Positions 17,895-26,470 are shown, counted from the stretch's first letter. The stretch: DNA of 61,939 nucleotides from Pseudomonadota bacterium (GCA_026399755.1 JAPLQI010000064.1:1-61939), one strand, 5' to 3'. A program made the numbers and translations. The notes: generated by a model not told the origin, from the letters alone.

Positions 17895-18275
17895 ATGAAA
17901 AAGAATCTACTGATCGCTGCCCTTTTTGCAACTTGCGCTGCTACTGCAGCGTGGGCTAGTTCCACAGATGCTTCTGCTCCTGCAAGTGTACGTGCTGATG
18001 CCAATGATGCATCTGTACCAACCCGTATCGTGGCCGATGCAAATGATGCTTCCGTACCTACAAATATCGTAGCCGATGCAAATGACGCTTCTACACCGAG
18101 CAGCTTGCGTGCGGATGCCAATGATGCTTCTGTGCCTGCCAGCATCGTAGCCGAGGCAACTGATGCTTCTGCTCCAAGCAGCTTACGTGCGGATGCCAAT
18201 GATGCTTCCGTGCCTACAAGTATCGTAGCCGATGCAACGGATGCTTCTACTCCAGCAAGCGCCAAAATCGTTTAA
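17895..18275 (+). CDS. Secreted Asp/Ala-rich 12-residue-repeat protein
   Basis: A 126-residue protein with a signal peptide ending TAAWA (about residue 21). The mature part is about eight tandem copies of a 12-13-residue unit of the form ADANDASVPTxIV; it is acidic, has no Cys and is probably disordered or a simple repeat fold. A strong AAGGA ribosome-binding site and a strong terminator show it is a real gene. The promoter is sigma54-type with GlrR sites. I do not recognise the family. A paralogue with the same leader and signal peptide lies at 18966. A periplasmic or surface role under envelope stress is inferred only. Confidence 0.85.
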   Translation: MKKNLLIAALFATCAATAAWASSTDASAPASVRADANDASVPTRIVADANDASVPTNIVADANDASTPSSLRADANDASVPASIVAEATDASAPSSLRADANDASVPTSIVADATDASTPASAKIV

Positions 18276-18303
18276 ACGCTCTTTCTGCAAAGCATAAGCA
18301 ATA

Positions 18304-18335
18304 AAAAAACCACGACGAAAGTCGTGGTTTTTTTT
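18304..18335 (+). terminator. Rho-independent terminator of the repeat-protein gene
   Basis: AAAAAACCACGAC and GTCGTGGTTTTTT form a long stem around a GAAA loop and end in eight T residues. Confidence 0.93.
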
Positions 18336-18429
18336 CGTCCTCTTTAAGCCCAAGCCCTCAGAAAAATAAAACACACCCACAGAGCATGAATACCTACACA
18401 ACTCCTAAGAAGAAAAAGGTCATCTTAGG

Positions 18430-18514
18430 ATGGGTTAGGCCGCTCTTGATGCTCATTAGGGCGCTAATCTATGTCGCGCATAACCCACCATGACACTGCA
18501 CTGCGGTGGGTTAT
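18430..18514. repeat. Dispersed TGGGTTA...TAACCCA palindromic repeat
   Basis: TGGGTTAGG near 18431 and two arms ATAACCCACC (18480) and GGTGGGTTAT (18505) make overlapping inverted repeats. This type of element is common between genes in proteobacteria. The reading frame over 18471-18680 has no ribosome-binding site and is probably not a gene. Confidence 0.55.
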
Positions 18515-18744
18515 GGCTAGGATACGGCAGCACACATATTTGATACATTTTCTAGCCCAGCCCACCCTAGGGATGTATTCCTTATTCATTTCAACTTGTG
18601 CAGATACTTTTACCCGCAGAGCCTTCCTACACATAAACGCCTTGGTTACAGGTGACTTAAACCATCTACTTAGTGATTAAAAACTTGCCCCATCCCAAGT
18701 CACTCGCTAAGCCCCTCTCTGCAGGACAATTACAAATCTCAAAC

Positions 18745-18826
18745 TGTCGTCAGCCAACAACGTAATTTACTCATTAAAATCAATGCCTTATAAAAAACAG
18801 CCGCTTTGTGTCGTGCAATAGAGACA
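18745..18826 (+). promoter_or_regulatory. Paired GlrR-type binding sites upstream of second secreted-protein gene
   Basis: An exact TGTC-N10-GACA lies at 18809-18826 and a degenerate site starting TGTC lies at 18745, again 64 bp upstream. The distance from the proximal site to the -24 element (about 74 bp) is the same as at the first gene. Confidence 0.75.
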
Positions 18827-18890
18827 GTCTGTCATTAGCTCACACCAAAAAAACACACCCAAGCCATTGAATATAAACGAATTTAAGTCA

Positions 18891-18905
18891 TGGCACGGCA
18901 ATTGC
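18891..18905 (+). promoter_or_regulatory. Sigma54 (-24/-12) promoter
   Basis: TGGCAC, five bases, TTGC followed by T: a second near-perfect sigma54 promoter, with a leader of about 49 bases that carries the conserved GAAA-loop hairpin at 18921-18934. Confidence 0.88.
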
Positions 18906-18965
18906 TACAGTAAGTGTGTAGACGAGAAATCGTTTGTACGTTTACCACACTAAAGGAAGTGCACC

Positions 18966-19223
18966 ATGAAAAAGCATTTACTGATTGCATCCATGATTGC
19001 CAGTTTCGCAGCCACAGCTGCTTGGGCAGATATTTCAAAATGGGTGGATAACTCAGATATCCCTAAGGTTGCAGAAATGCATGCCGATGCTCGCAGCACC
19101 ACTCCACCAGACATGATGACCGATACACCAAGAAAGCCTAACCAGGCAGACGACGCTTCCGCCCCCGACAGCCGCGATCATCGCCCACCTGCCCCGCAAA
19201 ATGATGATAGCTTCGGTGATTAA
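18966..19223 (+). CDS. Small secreted protein, paralogue of the repeat protein
   Basis: An 85-residue protein whose signal peptide (MKKHLLIASMIASFAATAAWA) closely matches that of the gene at 17895. The mature 64 residues are acidic and Pro/Asp-rich, and only a DDASAP fragment recalls the repeat unit of the neighbour. AAAGGAAG before the ATG and a terminator after the stop support a real single-gene unit. The promoter region is a duplicate of the neighbour's. The family is unknown to me. The conserved export signal with a diverged cargo suggests duplication followed by rapid change. Confidence 0.82.
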   Translation: MKKHLLIASMIASFAATAAWADISKWVDNSDIPKVAEMHADARSTTPPDMMTDTPRKPNQADDASAPDSRDHRPPAPQNDDSFGD

Positions 19224-19239
19224 GCCGTAACAAAAAATA

Positions 19240-19270
19240 AAAAAACCACGATTTTGATCGTGGTTTTTTT
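19240..19270 (+). terminator. Rho-independent terminator
   Basis: AAAAAACCACGAT and ATCGTGGTTTTTTT pair around a TTTG loop and end in a T run. It is similar to the terminator at 18304, so the whole transcription unit appears duplicated. Confidence 0.92.
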
Positions 19271-19654
19271 GTGGCTTGCGATATATAACAAAAAAATTTC
19301 ATTCTGCGATCACAAAAAATAGTCTTATCGCATAAAACAGCTTACTCACAAGCCTGCTATAAAAAATAACTCAATGATTTCGGCGCATCCGTTCTTATGG
19401 CAAAAGTACAACAACTCTATAAAGCACCTCATCGCATCAAGTCAGGCATTTAATCGTAATGCCGACCCCACCTTTGCAAACATCAAACTATGGTGGCGGG
19501 TGCAACCCGCGAGCAATGCTGAAAAAAATGTAATGCATATTATTGACTAAACTTGATACTTATAGAGTTATAAAGAATACTCCCCAAAAAACGACCGTCG
19601 TTTCTTGCGAGTAACAATAATAACCATCTACCACTTTAAACAAGGAAACATAAT
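19271..19654. other. Intergenic region with a half REP motif
   Basis: About 380 bp without a gene. GGCGGGTGCAACCCGCGAGC near 19493 is a REP-like palindrome half. A TTGACT or TTGATA -35-like element near 19543-19555 with an AT-rich -10 could be the promoter of the LprI-like gene. No sigma54 element was found here. Confidence 0.5.
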
Positions 19655-20026
19655 ATGAAAAAATTGCTCATCACCCTGCTGCTCTGCACTTCAAGCCTAA
19701 GCTATGCAAACTCCGCTTGCGATGTACCAAAAAATGATTTTGACGGTCTGTATTGCCTGAATAAGGTTTATCAAGAGGCAGACAAAGAGCTCAATGAAAA
19801 TTTTAATAAATTAAAAGCAAAACTCGACAACAATGGCAAAAGCAGCCTAAAACAAGGCCAATTAGGCTGGATGAAAGAGCGCAATAGCAATTGCTCCAGA
19901 AAAGACAGCAGCGGCTTTTACGTTAATCTAGATTGCGCCACCAGCACAACAATCCAACGCTCACAATTCCTGCAAGACCGAATTCGCGAATGCGCCAGCT
20001 CGGGCTGCCAAAATAGCAAGCTGTAA
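19655..20026 (+). CDS. LprI-like (DUF1311) secreted protein
   Basis: A 123-residue exported protein with a signal peptide ending SYANS. The mature part has six Cys residues and the DUF1311/LprI pattern: an N-terminal Cys, a YxEADKELNxxF helix, a QLGWMKERNSNC segment and terminal paired cysteines. LprI of Mycobacterium inhibits lysozyme; many homologues are uncharacterised. AAGGAAA before the ATG supports the start. The protein should be periplasmic and disulfide-bonded. It sits alone between a sigma54-driven gene and a tetR gene. Confidence 0.8.
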   Translation: MKKLLITLLLCTSSLSYANSACDVPKNDFDGLYCLNKVYQEADKELNENFNKLKAKLDNNGKSSLKQGQLGWMKERNSNCSRKDSSGFYVNLDCATSTTIQRSQFLQDRIRECASSGCQNSKL

Positions 20027-20041
20027 TCGGCCTTCATACGC

Positions 20042-20067
20042 AAAAGCCCGCTTATCTAGTGGGCTTA
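20042..20067 (-). terminator. Terminator of the tetR gene
   Basis: AAGCCCGCT and AGTGGGCTT pair around a 5-base loop, and on the minus strand the stem is followed by TTTTG. It may also end the LprI-like transcript on the plus strand. Confidence 0.6.
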
Positions 20068-20115
20068 CTGCAAATGGTCTTTATTAAAAATTCGGAATAT
20101 TTAAATAAAATCGAT

Positions 20116-20682
20116 CTAAGTCCTAATCAAAGTACTCAACATATGCAGCAATCCATTAATTGCCCTTTTAAAAGAGGCATCGCTATTTTCTGCCCTAGCC
20201 AGCACATAGCCGCCTTGTAGTGCCGAGACAATCATCGTGGCCAGATCGGTAGCGTTAAAATCAATCTGGAACTCTTGATTCTTCTGCCCTTGAAGTAGCA
20301 CTTCAGTCAGCCGCTGCTGCAAGTGAGTGAATGTGTTAGCTATTGGCAAGCTAAGCGCTTCATTAGCAATAATATCTGGGTCTTGCGCCAGCCTCCCCAT
20401 TCTGCAGCCACGTAATACCTCGCGCTCCCTCTGCAAATAGGCAGAGATCTGCGCAAGTGCACTGCCCTGCAAGCTCAGCTCAGAATCTGCCTGCGCCTGC
20501 ATTTCGGCGGCACTGCGCTCTATCGCCGCCAACGCCAGCGCCGCTTTACCGCTGAAGTGGTGATACATGCTGCCCTGCCCAGCACCGGCTTTTTGTTGAA
20601 TGGCCTTGGGGCTCATGCCCACATAGCCCCGCTCCCAAAGCAATTCTTGGGTACTCACGATTAAATTTTCTTTTGCATCCAT
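20116..20682 (-). CDS. TetR-family repressor of the divergent MFS gene
   Basis: About 188 residues from the ATG at 20682. The N-terminal helix-turn-helix (GYVGMSPKAIQQKAGAGQGSMYHHF) is typical of TetR regulators, and the C-terminal part is a helical ligand-binding domain. It is transcribed away from an MFS transporter gene. A TTG upstream at 20697 would overlap the operator at 20692-20709 and is unlikely. The usual logic is ligand-induced release of repression of the transporter. The ligand is unknown. Confidence 0.88.
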   Translation of the reverse strand: MDAKENLIVSTQELLWERGYVGMSPKAIQQKAGAGQGSMYHHFSGKAALALAAIERSAAEMQAQADSELSLQGSALAQISAYLQREREVLRGCRMGRLAQDPDIIANEALSLPIANTFTHLQQRLTEVLLQGQKNQEFQIDFNATDLATMIVSALQGGYVLARAENSDASFKRAINGLLHMLSTLIRT

Positions 20683-20691
20683 TGCGCCATA

Positions 20692-20709
20692 GTACAAAGC
20701 AGTAGGTAC
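20692..20709. promoter_or_regulatory. TetR operator half-match at the regulator gene
   Basis: GTACAAAGCAGTAGGTAC shares the GTAC outer arms and the AGTAxGTAC right half with the better palindrome at 20817. It overlaps the likely tetR leader, consistent with autoregulation. Confidence 0.5.
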
Positions 20710-20816
20710 AAATGCAAATCAACTCCCCCACCTTTAATTCATGTTCTGTCTAATCGTAGTTTTAGCACCCAAAGCGTGCGCACTGAAATAAAGTGGATTC
20801 ACTTACCCTTGTTTTT

Positions 20817-20834
20817 GTACCTACTAGTATGTAC
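20817..20834. promoter_or_regulatory. TetR operator at the MFS promoter
   Basis: GTACCTACTAGTATGTAC is an 18-bp palindrome with one mismatched pair, lying 32 bp before the MFS start codon. Size and symmetry fit a TetR-family operator. Confidence 0.65.
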
Positions 20835-20865
20835 CATTATTTCACACACAAAACAGGAGCAGGGA

Positions 20866-22077
20866 ATGAGTCATCCAAGCACGCAAGTATTTGGCCCCAA
20901 ACATCGCTGGGTCGTGCTCGCCACAGGCGCGGCAGCACAGGCTAGCTTCGCAGCGACCTTTGCTGGCTTCCCCGTTTTAGGCGTATTGATTCGAGCAGAA
21001 TATGGCTTGTCTAATACCCAGCTGGGCTTTGTTCTATCTTGCATGGCGCTGGGTGTGGGACTGTCAGAAATTTTATGGGGTCTGCTTACCGACAAGCTAG
21101 GTGATCGGCGGATTCTCTTAAGCGGGCTGCTTTCAATGAGCGCCATGCTGCTGCTAATGTCACAACTGCTTACGCCAGATAGGCATGTGTCTGTACAGGC
21201 TTTGGGGCTTAGCTTGATTTTGCTTGGGGCATTCGGCGCCAGTATTAACTCTGCATCAGGTAGAGCCATCATGACGTGGTTTAGTGATGGGAAACGAGGC
21301 TTTGCCATGAGTATCCGGCAAGCAGCCATTCCTATAGGAGGCGCACTAGGTGCGGCTTTGCTGCCTTGGCTGGCAAATCAATATGGCTTTGCTGCGGTTT
21401 ACAGCGTACTTGCGCTCTTTTGTTTTAGCAGCGCCCTCGCCACATGGCGATGGTTGCACGAAGCGCCAATCTCCCCCCAAGTCATCAGCACAAAATCACC
21501 TTTGCGCCGCTTGGATCTCTGGCGTTTGGCCATCGTCTGCGGCCTACTTACCGTACCCCAGATGGCCATACTGACTTTTGCCGGTGTTTTTTTGCATGAT
21601 GAAAAACACCTCAGCATCGCCAGTATTTCTATCTTGCTGCTATTCATTCAGCTTAGCGGCGCAGGCTTACGCGTGTGGAGTGGGCTCTATACCGATAAAC
21701 ACCAAAACCGCAGTCATGTGATTCGCTTAATCGGCCTATTCACTGGCATCAGCATGTTGATGCTTGCTAGCCAAACTGGCGCAATTATCGCCCTTATTTT
21801 TATCAGTGGTGTGTTTGCCCATGCTTGGCATGGCGTGGCGTATACAGAAATCGCCACAAGAGCAGGCGCCTCCTATGCAGGAAGTGCGATGGGCATGGCC
21901 GGCACAACAACCTTTGCTTCCGCCTTCTTCACGCCCCTTTTGCTGCCTTACTTACTCAGCGCTAGTTCTTGGAGCGGGGTATGGACTGCAGTTGCATTCG
22001 CTGCCTTTGTTGCATCGCTCCTGATGTCATCTGCTCGGCCATCCTCCCCTGCTTTAAAGCCACAAACTCAAGCATAG
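20866..22077 (+). CDS. MFS transporter
   Basis: About 403 residues with twelve predicted membrane segments. The loop LLTDKLGDRR between segments 2 and 3 is the MFS signature A motif. AGGAG at 20855 places the start at the ATG 20866; the frame extends 30 codons further upstream but without support. The gene diverges from a TetR regulator with a shared operator region, so it is probably an inducible drug or metabolite exporter. Specificity cannot be read from the sequence. Confidence 0.9.
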   Translation: MSHPSTQVFGPKHRWVVLATGAAAQASFAATFAGFPVLGVLIRAEYGLSNTQLGFVLSCMALGVGLSEILWGLLTDKLGDRRILLSGLLSMSAMLLLMSQLLTPDRHVSVQALGLSLILLGAFGASINSASGRAIMTWFSDGKRGFAMSIRQAAIPIGGALGAALLPWLANQYGFAAVYSVLALFCFSSALATWRWLHEAPISPQVISTKSPLRRLDLWRLAIVCGLLTVPQMAILTFAGVFLHDEKHLSIASISILLLFIQLSGAGLRVWSGLYTDKHQNRSHVIRLIGLFTGISMLMLASQTGAIIALIFISGVFAHAWHGVAYTEIATRAGASYAGSAMGMAGTTTFASAFFTPLLLPYLLSASSWSGVWTAVAFAAFVASLLMSSARPSSPALKPQTQA

Positions 22078-22132
22078 GAAAATCAAGCGGCCTTACCTTT
22101 CAGCGCAATTCAGTCAAGAGCTCTCACCTGCC

Positions 22133-22372
22133 ATGGAAAAAAACCTCGATGAACATTCAGCCAGCAGTTTTTATCTAAATATAAAAATCACCGCAGGCAG
22201 CAATACTCAGGAAGAAAAAGCGCACTATATCGCCTGCGTGTATCAAGCCATCGAAGAAATCATCGGCCCGCTGGCAAGGGCTAGCTATATCGTGATTGAT
22301 GAGGTTCCCGGTGATGCCAGGGGATATCAGGGGCAAACGCAGGCATTTAGGTATGGGCTGAAAGTAATTTAA
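22133..22372 (+). CDS. 4-oxalocrotonate tautomerase-like protein lacking the N-terminal Pro
   Basis: A 79-residue frame whose part from FYLNIKITAGSNTQEEKAHY to YIVIDEVPGDARGYQGQTQ matches 4-OT-family tautomerases. These enzymes use Pro as residue 1 after Met removal (MPYxNIKIT...). Here the Met-Pro is replaced by a 13-residue extension ending in Ser-Ser-Phe, so the catalytic nucleophile is missing. No clear ribosome-binding site precedes the ATG. It may be a decaying gene or a non-enzymatic homologue. A strong terminator follows. Confidence 0.6.
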   Translation: MEKNLDEHSASSFYLNIKITAGSNTQEEKAHYIACVYQAIEEIIGPLARASYIVIDEVPGDARGYQGQTQAFRYGLKVI

Positions 22373-22430
22373 AACCACCTAACCAGAGCAATTGATCCCC
22401 GCAGCCTACCGTTTTAAAGCTAAAAGGCAC

Positions 22431-22468
22431 AAAAACGCCCATGCTACAGAATCCATGGGCGTCTTTTT
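22431..22468 (+). terminator. Rho-independent terminator
   Basis: AAAAACGCCCATG and CATGGGCGTCTTTTT pair around a 10-base loop; the T run follows on the plus strand. Confidence 0.85.
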
Positions 22469-22595
22469 GTGTGAGCTAAAGCGTTAATGAAGGGGAGGCT
22501 AATCAGACAAGATTCAGCCCCCATAAGGCACAGGCTAAATCCTTATTCAAAAACAGTCACCATCCATCTTCGCTCAAATGTAAATCTGCAACGCT

Positions 22596-23126
22596 CTATC
22601 CCTTACACAAAAAGAAAAAACCCATCGGCAAAATCCCCCCCAAAAAAATAAAGCCCATCGGCCATGCCGCGTACCAAACGGGCTTACGTTTAAAGAGGCC
22701 CGCAATCGAGCTGAGTAAAATGGCAATTTGCAAGAAAAACCACTAAGCCAAAAGTCTTTGAATGACGCTGCGCCTGATCACGCTCTTCTTCTAGTGCCTT
22801 GGCTTTTTGCTGGATTTTCGCTTTTGCTTGCTCATACTTTGTTACTTTCTCGGTGCACTCGACCAGCACATGTTCATAGCGCTGTTTGATAGCTGGTGCA
22901 GCCTGTTCATGCAATGCCAGTAAATCCAAAGCCAGCTTTTCTTTTTGTAATTGATATAAATTTTCTTTCACACTTTTGGCTTGAAAAAACGCCCATTGAT
23001 CCGACGCCTGAGTTTGGCTGATGCTGCAGCCCCCCCTTTAAACGTCGATAAAGTGGCGCATACCACCAAAATAACCCTGCCTAGCGCAAGATAATTAAGC
23101 CAAGGATCTTTTTTTCTTCTGACATG
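22596..23126 (-). pseudogene. DUF4337 protein gene broken by frameshifts
   Basis: On the minus strand the translation is recognisable as a DUF4337 membrane protein across three frames. MSEEKK starts at 23126, KDPWLNYLALG and CATLSTFKGG follow in a second frame, then SDQWAFFQAKSVKENLYQLQ continues in a third. The C-terminal LQIAILLSSIAGLFKRK and the last membrane segment lie in yet another shift, ending at 22596. The breaks are at an A7 run (near 23113), a G run (near 23030) and near 22735. The coiled-coil middle is intact as a 93-residue frame. Decay or sequencing error at homopolymers could both explain it. Confidence 0.75.
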
Positions 23127-23365
23127 GATATTTACTCGTATATTTTCATGGCATATTCGCCGAAGGGGCGACAATGAACTTGAAAAATAGATACCTTTCA
23201 AGTTAGCCGATGCGCTGCCCTCGCCTTAGCAAAGAGAATCAAGCCCCTCGCCATCCATAGATCCCTACATACCGCCATATCTCCTTACAAAAACTCACCA
23301 TATTATCTTTCTGAAAAATAATATTTCACTAGCTAAACTACATAATCATCCCCCGGCTTGAGCTT

Positions 23366-26300
23366 ATGCTCCCTGTCAAACATTATGCCTACTGGCTGAT
23401 TCCACTTTATGCATTGAGTGGCTGGCTGGGTTTGGCGCTGGCGATTCCACCAGGCTATGCAACGGCTATTTTTCCGCCCGCGGGTATTGCGCTTGCAGCC
23501 TGCTTATTGTTGGGGCGCAAGGCGCTTGGCCCGATTTGGCTGGGTGCTTTTCTATTAAACAATTTCCTCGCGTGGAACAACGGACATTGGTCCGTCAGCA
23601 GTTTACAACTGGCCGCAATGATTGCCAGCGCCTCATCCCTACAAGCCTTGGCGGGGATGGTGCTGGTGCGGCGCGGGTTCGTAGAACCGCTTCAGCTGGA
23701 TGAGCCCAGCCATTTGCTCAAAGTGTTTTTACTCGGTGGGCTGGCCTGCTGTGTCGCCGCAACGCTCGCAATAGCCAGCCTAAGCTATATGGGCATCGTA
23801 CAGCCCGCCGATTTAGCCTACACCGCGTTTACTTGGTGGGTGGGAGACACGCTGGGGGTGGTTATTTTTGCCCCCTTAGTGCTGATCTGGTTTAACCCCG
23901 CTTACAACCGAAAAAGTATGCTTAAGTCGATTTTGCTGCCGATGGTGATTGTGCTCACCCTCTTAATCGCCTTGTTTTTTCAGGTGAGTAGCTGGCAAAA
24001 CCAAAGAATTCGAGCGCAATTTATTGAGCGCGCGGCAAGGGAAAGCGAGCAATTGCGCGAGCGCTTAAATAATTACCACGTTATTTTACAAGCAACAGCG
24101 CGCTTTATTGTCAGCAGTCCCAAGATGACACCAGAGCAGTTTTCTCGTTTTTCCTCCTCCTTTATTGAATCCGAGCCTGCTTTGCAGCGCTTAGAATGGG
24201 TACCCATTTTAAGCCGCGATCAGCTATCTGCCTTTACCCGTGAGCAAGGCGTTTATCACACTGATTTCACTATTTTCGAGACCAATAGAGCAGGCCAACG
24301 CGCCCCATTAAGCCCTCGTAAAAGCTATGCGCCAGTCAGCTATATTGAGCCGCTCTTAGGGCAAGAAGATCAAATTGGCTTTGATTTAATGTCCGTCCCC
24401 GAATCCGCCAGCTTACTTAAGCAAGCGGCAGAGCGCGGCGAAATGACCGCATCGGCCCGGCTACCACAGATTATTAACAAGAGTAACCGCATTTTTCTTG
24501 TGCAGCCCGTTTATGCCATTGATGCTAAGCGCGATAAACAAGAGCGCAAACCGCCATCGAGCTTTATTATCGCCGAAATGGCCATCGATAAATTGCTGCG
24601 CAAACCGGAAGGACGAACAAGCCTCTGCTTATTTGATGAGCATAAGGGCCAATCGCAGCAGCTCGATTTTCAGCCCCATTGCACAGGCATATTGCAGCAC
24701 GAAGTGCATTACCCAATCGGTGGGCGGCAATGGCGCATGGTATTTGCCGCCAATAATGATTACCTCATTGCACAGCGTAATTGGGCAGCTTGGATGATGC
24801 TGGTCGGCGGCTTGCTCATAGTGGCATTATTTGAGGTTTTCTTGCTGACCATGGTTGGGCGTAAGTCGCGGATTGAAGCATTGGTCGCCCAGCGCACAAC
24901 CGAGCTGGCACTGGCCACGGCCGCCGCAGAGGCTGCAGCGCTGGCCAAAGGCCAATTTCTGGCCACCATGAGCCATGAAATTCGCACCCCCATGAATGCG
25001 ATTATTGGCCTATCTTGGCTGGTGCAACAAACCGAATTAAGCGAAATCCAGCGCGATTATCTTCGCCATATCGAAGGCGCGGGGCAATCATTGCTCGGCG
25101 TAATCAACGATATTCTGGATTATTCAAAAATTGAAGCCGGCAAGCTCACCCTAGAGCGGGCTACTTTTGATTTAGCCTATGTGCTCGATGGCTTGGGCTG
25201 TGTAGCGGGCATGGCGGCATGTAATAAACCCATCAAACTCTGGTTTACGCTGGCCCCCAATGTGCCACGCGAATTAATCGGTGATTCGCTACGCCTGTCA
25301 CAGATTTTAATTAATTTATGCAATAACGCGATTAAATTCACCGAAACCGGCTCGGTACAGCTCTCCATTAGCGTTGCATCCTTAGAAACTAATTCTTGCA
25401 GCCTGCAATTTGCCGTACGTGACAGCGGCGTAGGCATGAGCGAAGAGCAGGTGGGTAAATTATTCCAATCGTTCAGCCAAGGTGATACTTCCACCACGCG
25501 CAAATATGGCGGATCAGGCTTAGGCCTTGCCATTAGTCAGCGTCTAGTCAATATGATGGGCGGGCAGATTACCGCCACTAGCACGCTAGGCAAGGGCAGC
25601 TGTTTTAGCTTTACCGTGCCCTTAGATTTGCACACCGACGAAATGCTCTCTTGGCACTGCGTGCCGCCCCTATTGCAAAACCTAAGCGTACTGATGCTTG
25701 ATGAGCAAGAAGGCGAGTTAGGAGACCAAAGCGGCATCCAAACCATGCTAAAAGACCTAGGCTGGCAAGTGCAGTGCAGCACCAACCTTGAAGCACTACC
25801 CAGCCTGCTGGCGAAAGGACAGATTGATGTGATATTACTGGGCGTTGACATGACACAAGCGCATGTTGAATACACCCTAGCCCAGATCAAGCCGCTGGCG
25901 AATCGCCCTATTGTTTTACGCACCAGTAATTACGGCTATCTACAGCGAGACCAAGCCGAGCTTGAGGCAGGCGTGTCATCGGTCTTACATCAACCCATAC
26001 TGCCTACCCATATACTCGATGCGGTTCTGACTTTATTGGTCAAAAAGAACGAAGGGATTGCTCCTGTTGCCGAGCCAGAATTGCTGCCTTTAAAAGGAAT
26101 GCATCTACTAGTGGTCGATGACAGCCCTTTAAATTTACGCGTTGCTAAAGGTATCTTACTAAAACACGGTGCCGATGTAGATACGGTGGAAAGTGGCGAA
26201 GCGGCCCTTGTAAAATTAGCCGAGAAGCCCGCCTATGCGGCCATTTTGATGGACGTTCAAATGCCAGGCATGGATGGTTATATGACCACCCAAGTGCTGC

Positions 26301-26470
26301 GTAAACAATACAGCAGCGAGCAACTCCCCATCATCGCCATGACCGCCAATGTTCAAGAAGAAGACCGCCAACTCGCCTTTGCCAGTGGCATGAACGATTT
26401 TCTCGCCAAACCCGTGCAAGTCAGCGCCATATTGGCGGCCTTGCTTAAAGTTAAAAATAAAACAAAGTAG
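23366..26470 (+). CDS. Hybrid histidine kinase (MASE1-CHASE-HisKA-HATPase-REC-REC)
   Basis: A 1034-residue membrane kinase. Residues 1-210 are a multi-pass MASE1 sensor; about 230-440 is a periplasmic CHASE domain, followed by a membrane segment near 475-495. HisKA carries the phospho-acceptor His at about 536 (SHEIRTPMN). HATPase boxes include NLCNNAIKF and GGSGLGLAIS. A first receiver (about 770-890) lacks an obvious phospho-acceptor motif, while the second has VDDSPLN and the Asp in LMDVQMPGMDG (about 963). CHASE domains often sense small organic ligands. No output regulator is adjacent, so its partner is elsewhere. Confidence 0.92.
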   Translation: MLPVKHYAYWLIPLYALSGWLGLALAIPPGYATAIFPPAGIALAACLLLGRKALGPIWLGAFLLNNFLAWNNGHWSVSSLQLAAMIASASSLQALAGMVLVRRGFVEPLQLDEPSHLLKVFLLGGLACCVAATLAIASLSYMGIVQPADLAYTAFTWWVGDTLGVVIFAPLVLIWFNPAYNRKSMLKSILLPMVIVLTLLIALFFQVSSWQNQRIRAQFIERAARESEQLRERLNNYHVILQATARFIVSSPKMTPEQFSRFSSSFIESEPALQRLEWVPILSRDQLSAFTREQGVYHTDFTIFETNRAGQRAPLSPRKSYAPVSYIEPLLGQEDQIGFDLMSVPESASLLKQAAERGEMTASARLPQIINKSNRIFLVQPVYAIDAKRDKQERKPPSSFIIAEMAIDKLLRKPEGRTSLCLFDEHKGQSQQLDFQPHCTGILQHEVHYPIGGRQWRMVFAANNDYLIAQRNWAAWMMLVGGLLIVALFEVFLLTMVGRKSRIEALVAQRTTELALATAAAEAAALAKGQFLATMSHEIRTPMNAIIGLSWLVQQTELSEIQRDYLRHIEGAGQSLLGVINDILDYSKIEAGKLTLERATFDLAYVLDGLGCVAGMAACNKPIKLWFTLAPNVPRELIGDSLRLSQILINLCNNAIKFTETGSVQLSISVASLETNSCSLQFAVRDSGVGMSEEQVGKLFQSFSQGDTSTTRKYGGSGLGLAISQRLVNMMGGQITATSTLGKGSCFSFTVPLDLHTDEMLSWHCVPPLLQNLSVLMLDEQEGELGDQSGIQTMLKDLGWQVQCSTNLEALPSLLAKGQIDVILLGVDMTQAHVEYTLAQIKPLANRPIVLRTSNYGYLQRDQAELEAGVSSVLHQPILPTHILDAVLTLLVKKNEGIAPVAEPELLPLKGMHLLVVDDSPLNLRVAKGILLKHGADVDTVESGEAALVKLAEKPAYAAILMDVQMPGMDGYMTTQVLRKQYSSEQLPIIAMTANVQEEDRQLAFASGMNDFLAKPVQVSAILAALLKVKNKTK

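Noticed and set aside
17864-18265. 133-residue repetitive frame on the minus strand opposite the secreted repeat protein
   Set aside because: The plus-strand gene has a signal peptide, ribosome-binding site, sigma54 promoter and terminator; the antisense frame only mirrors its repeats.
18471-18680. 69-residue frame between the two secreted-protein genes
   Set aside because: It overlaps a palindromic repeat, has no ribosome-binding site and no recognisable feature.
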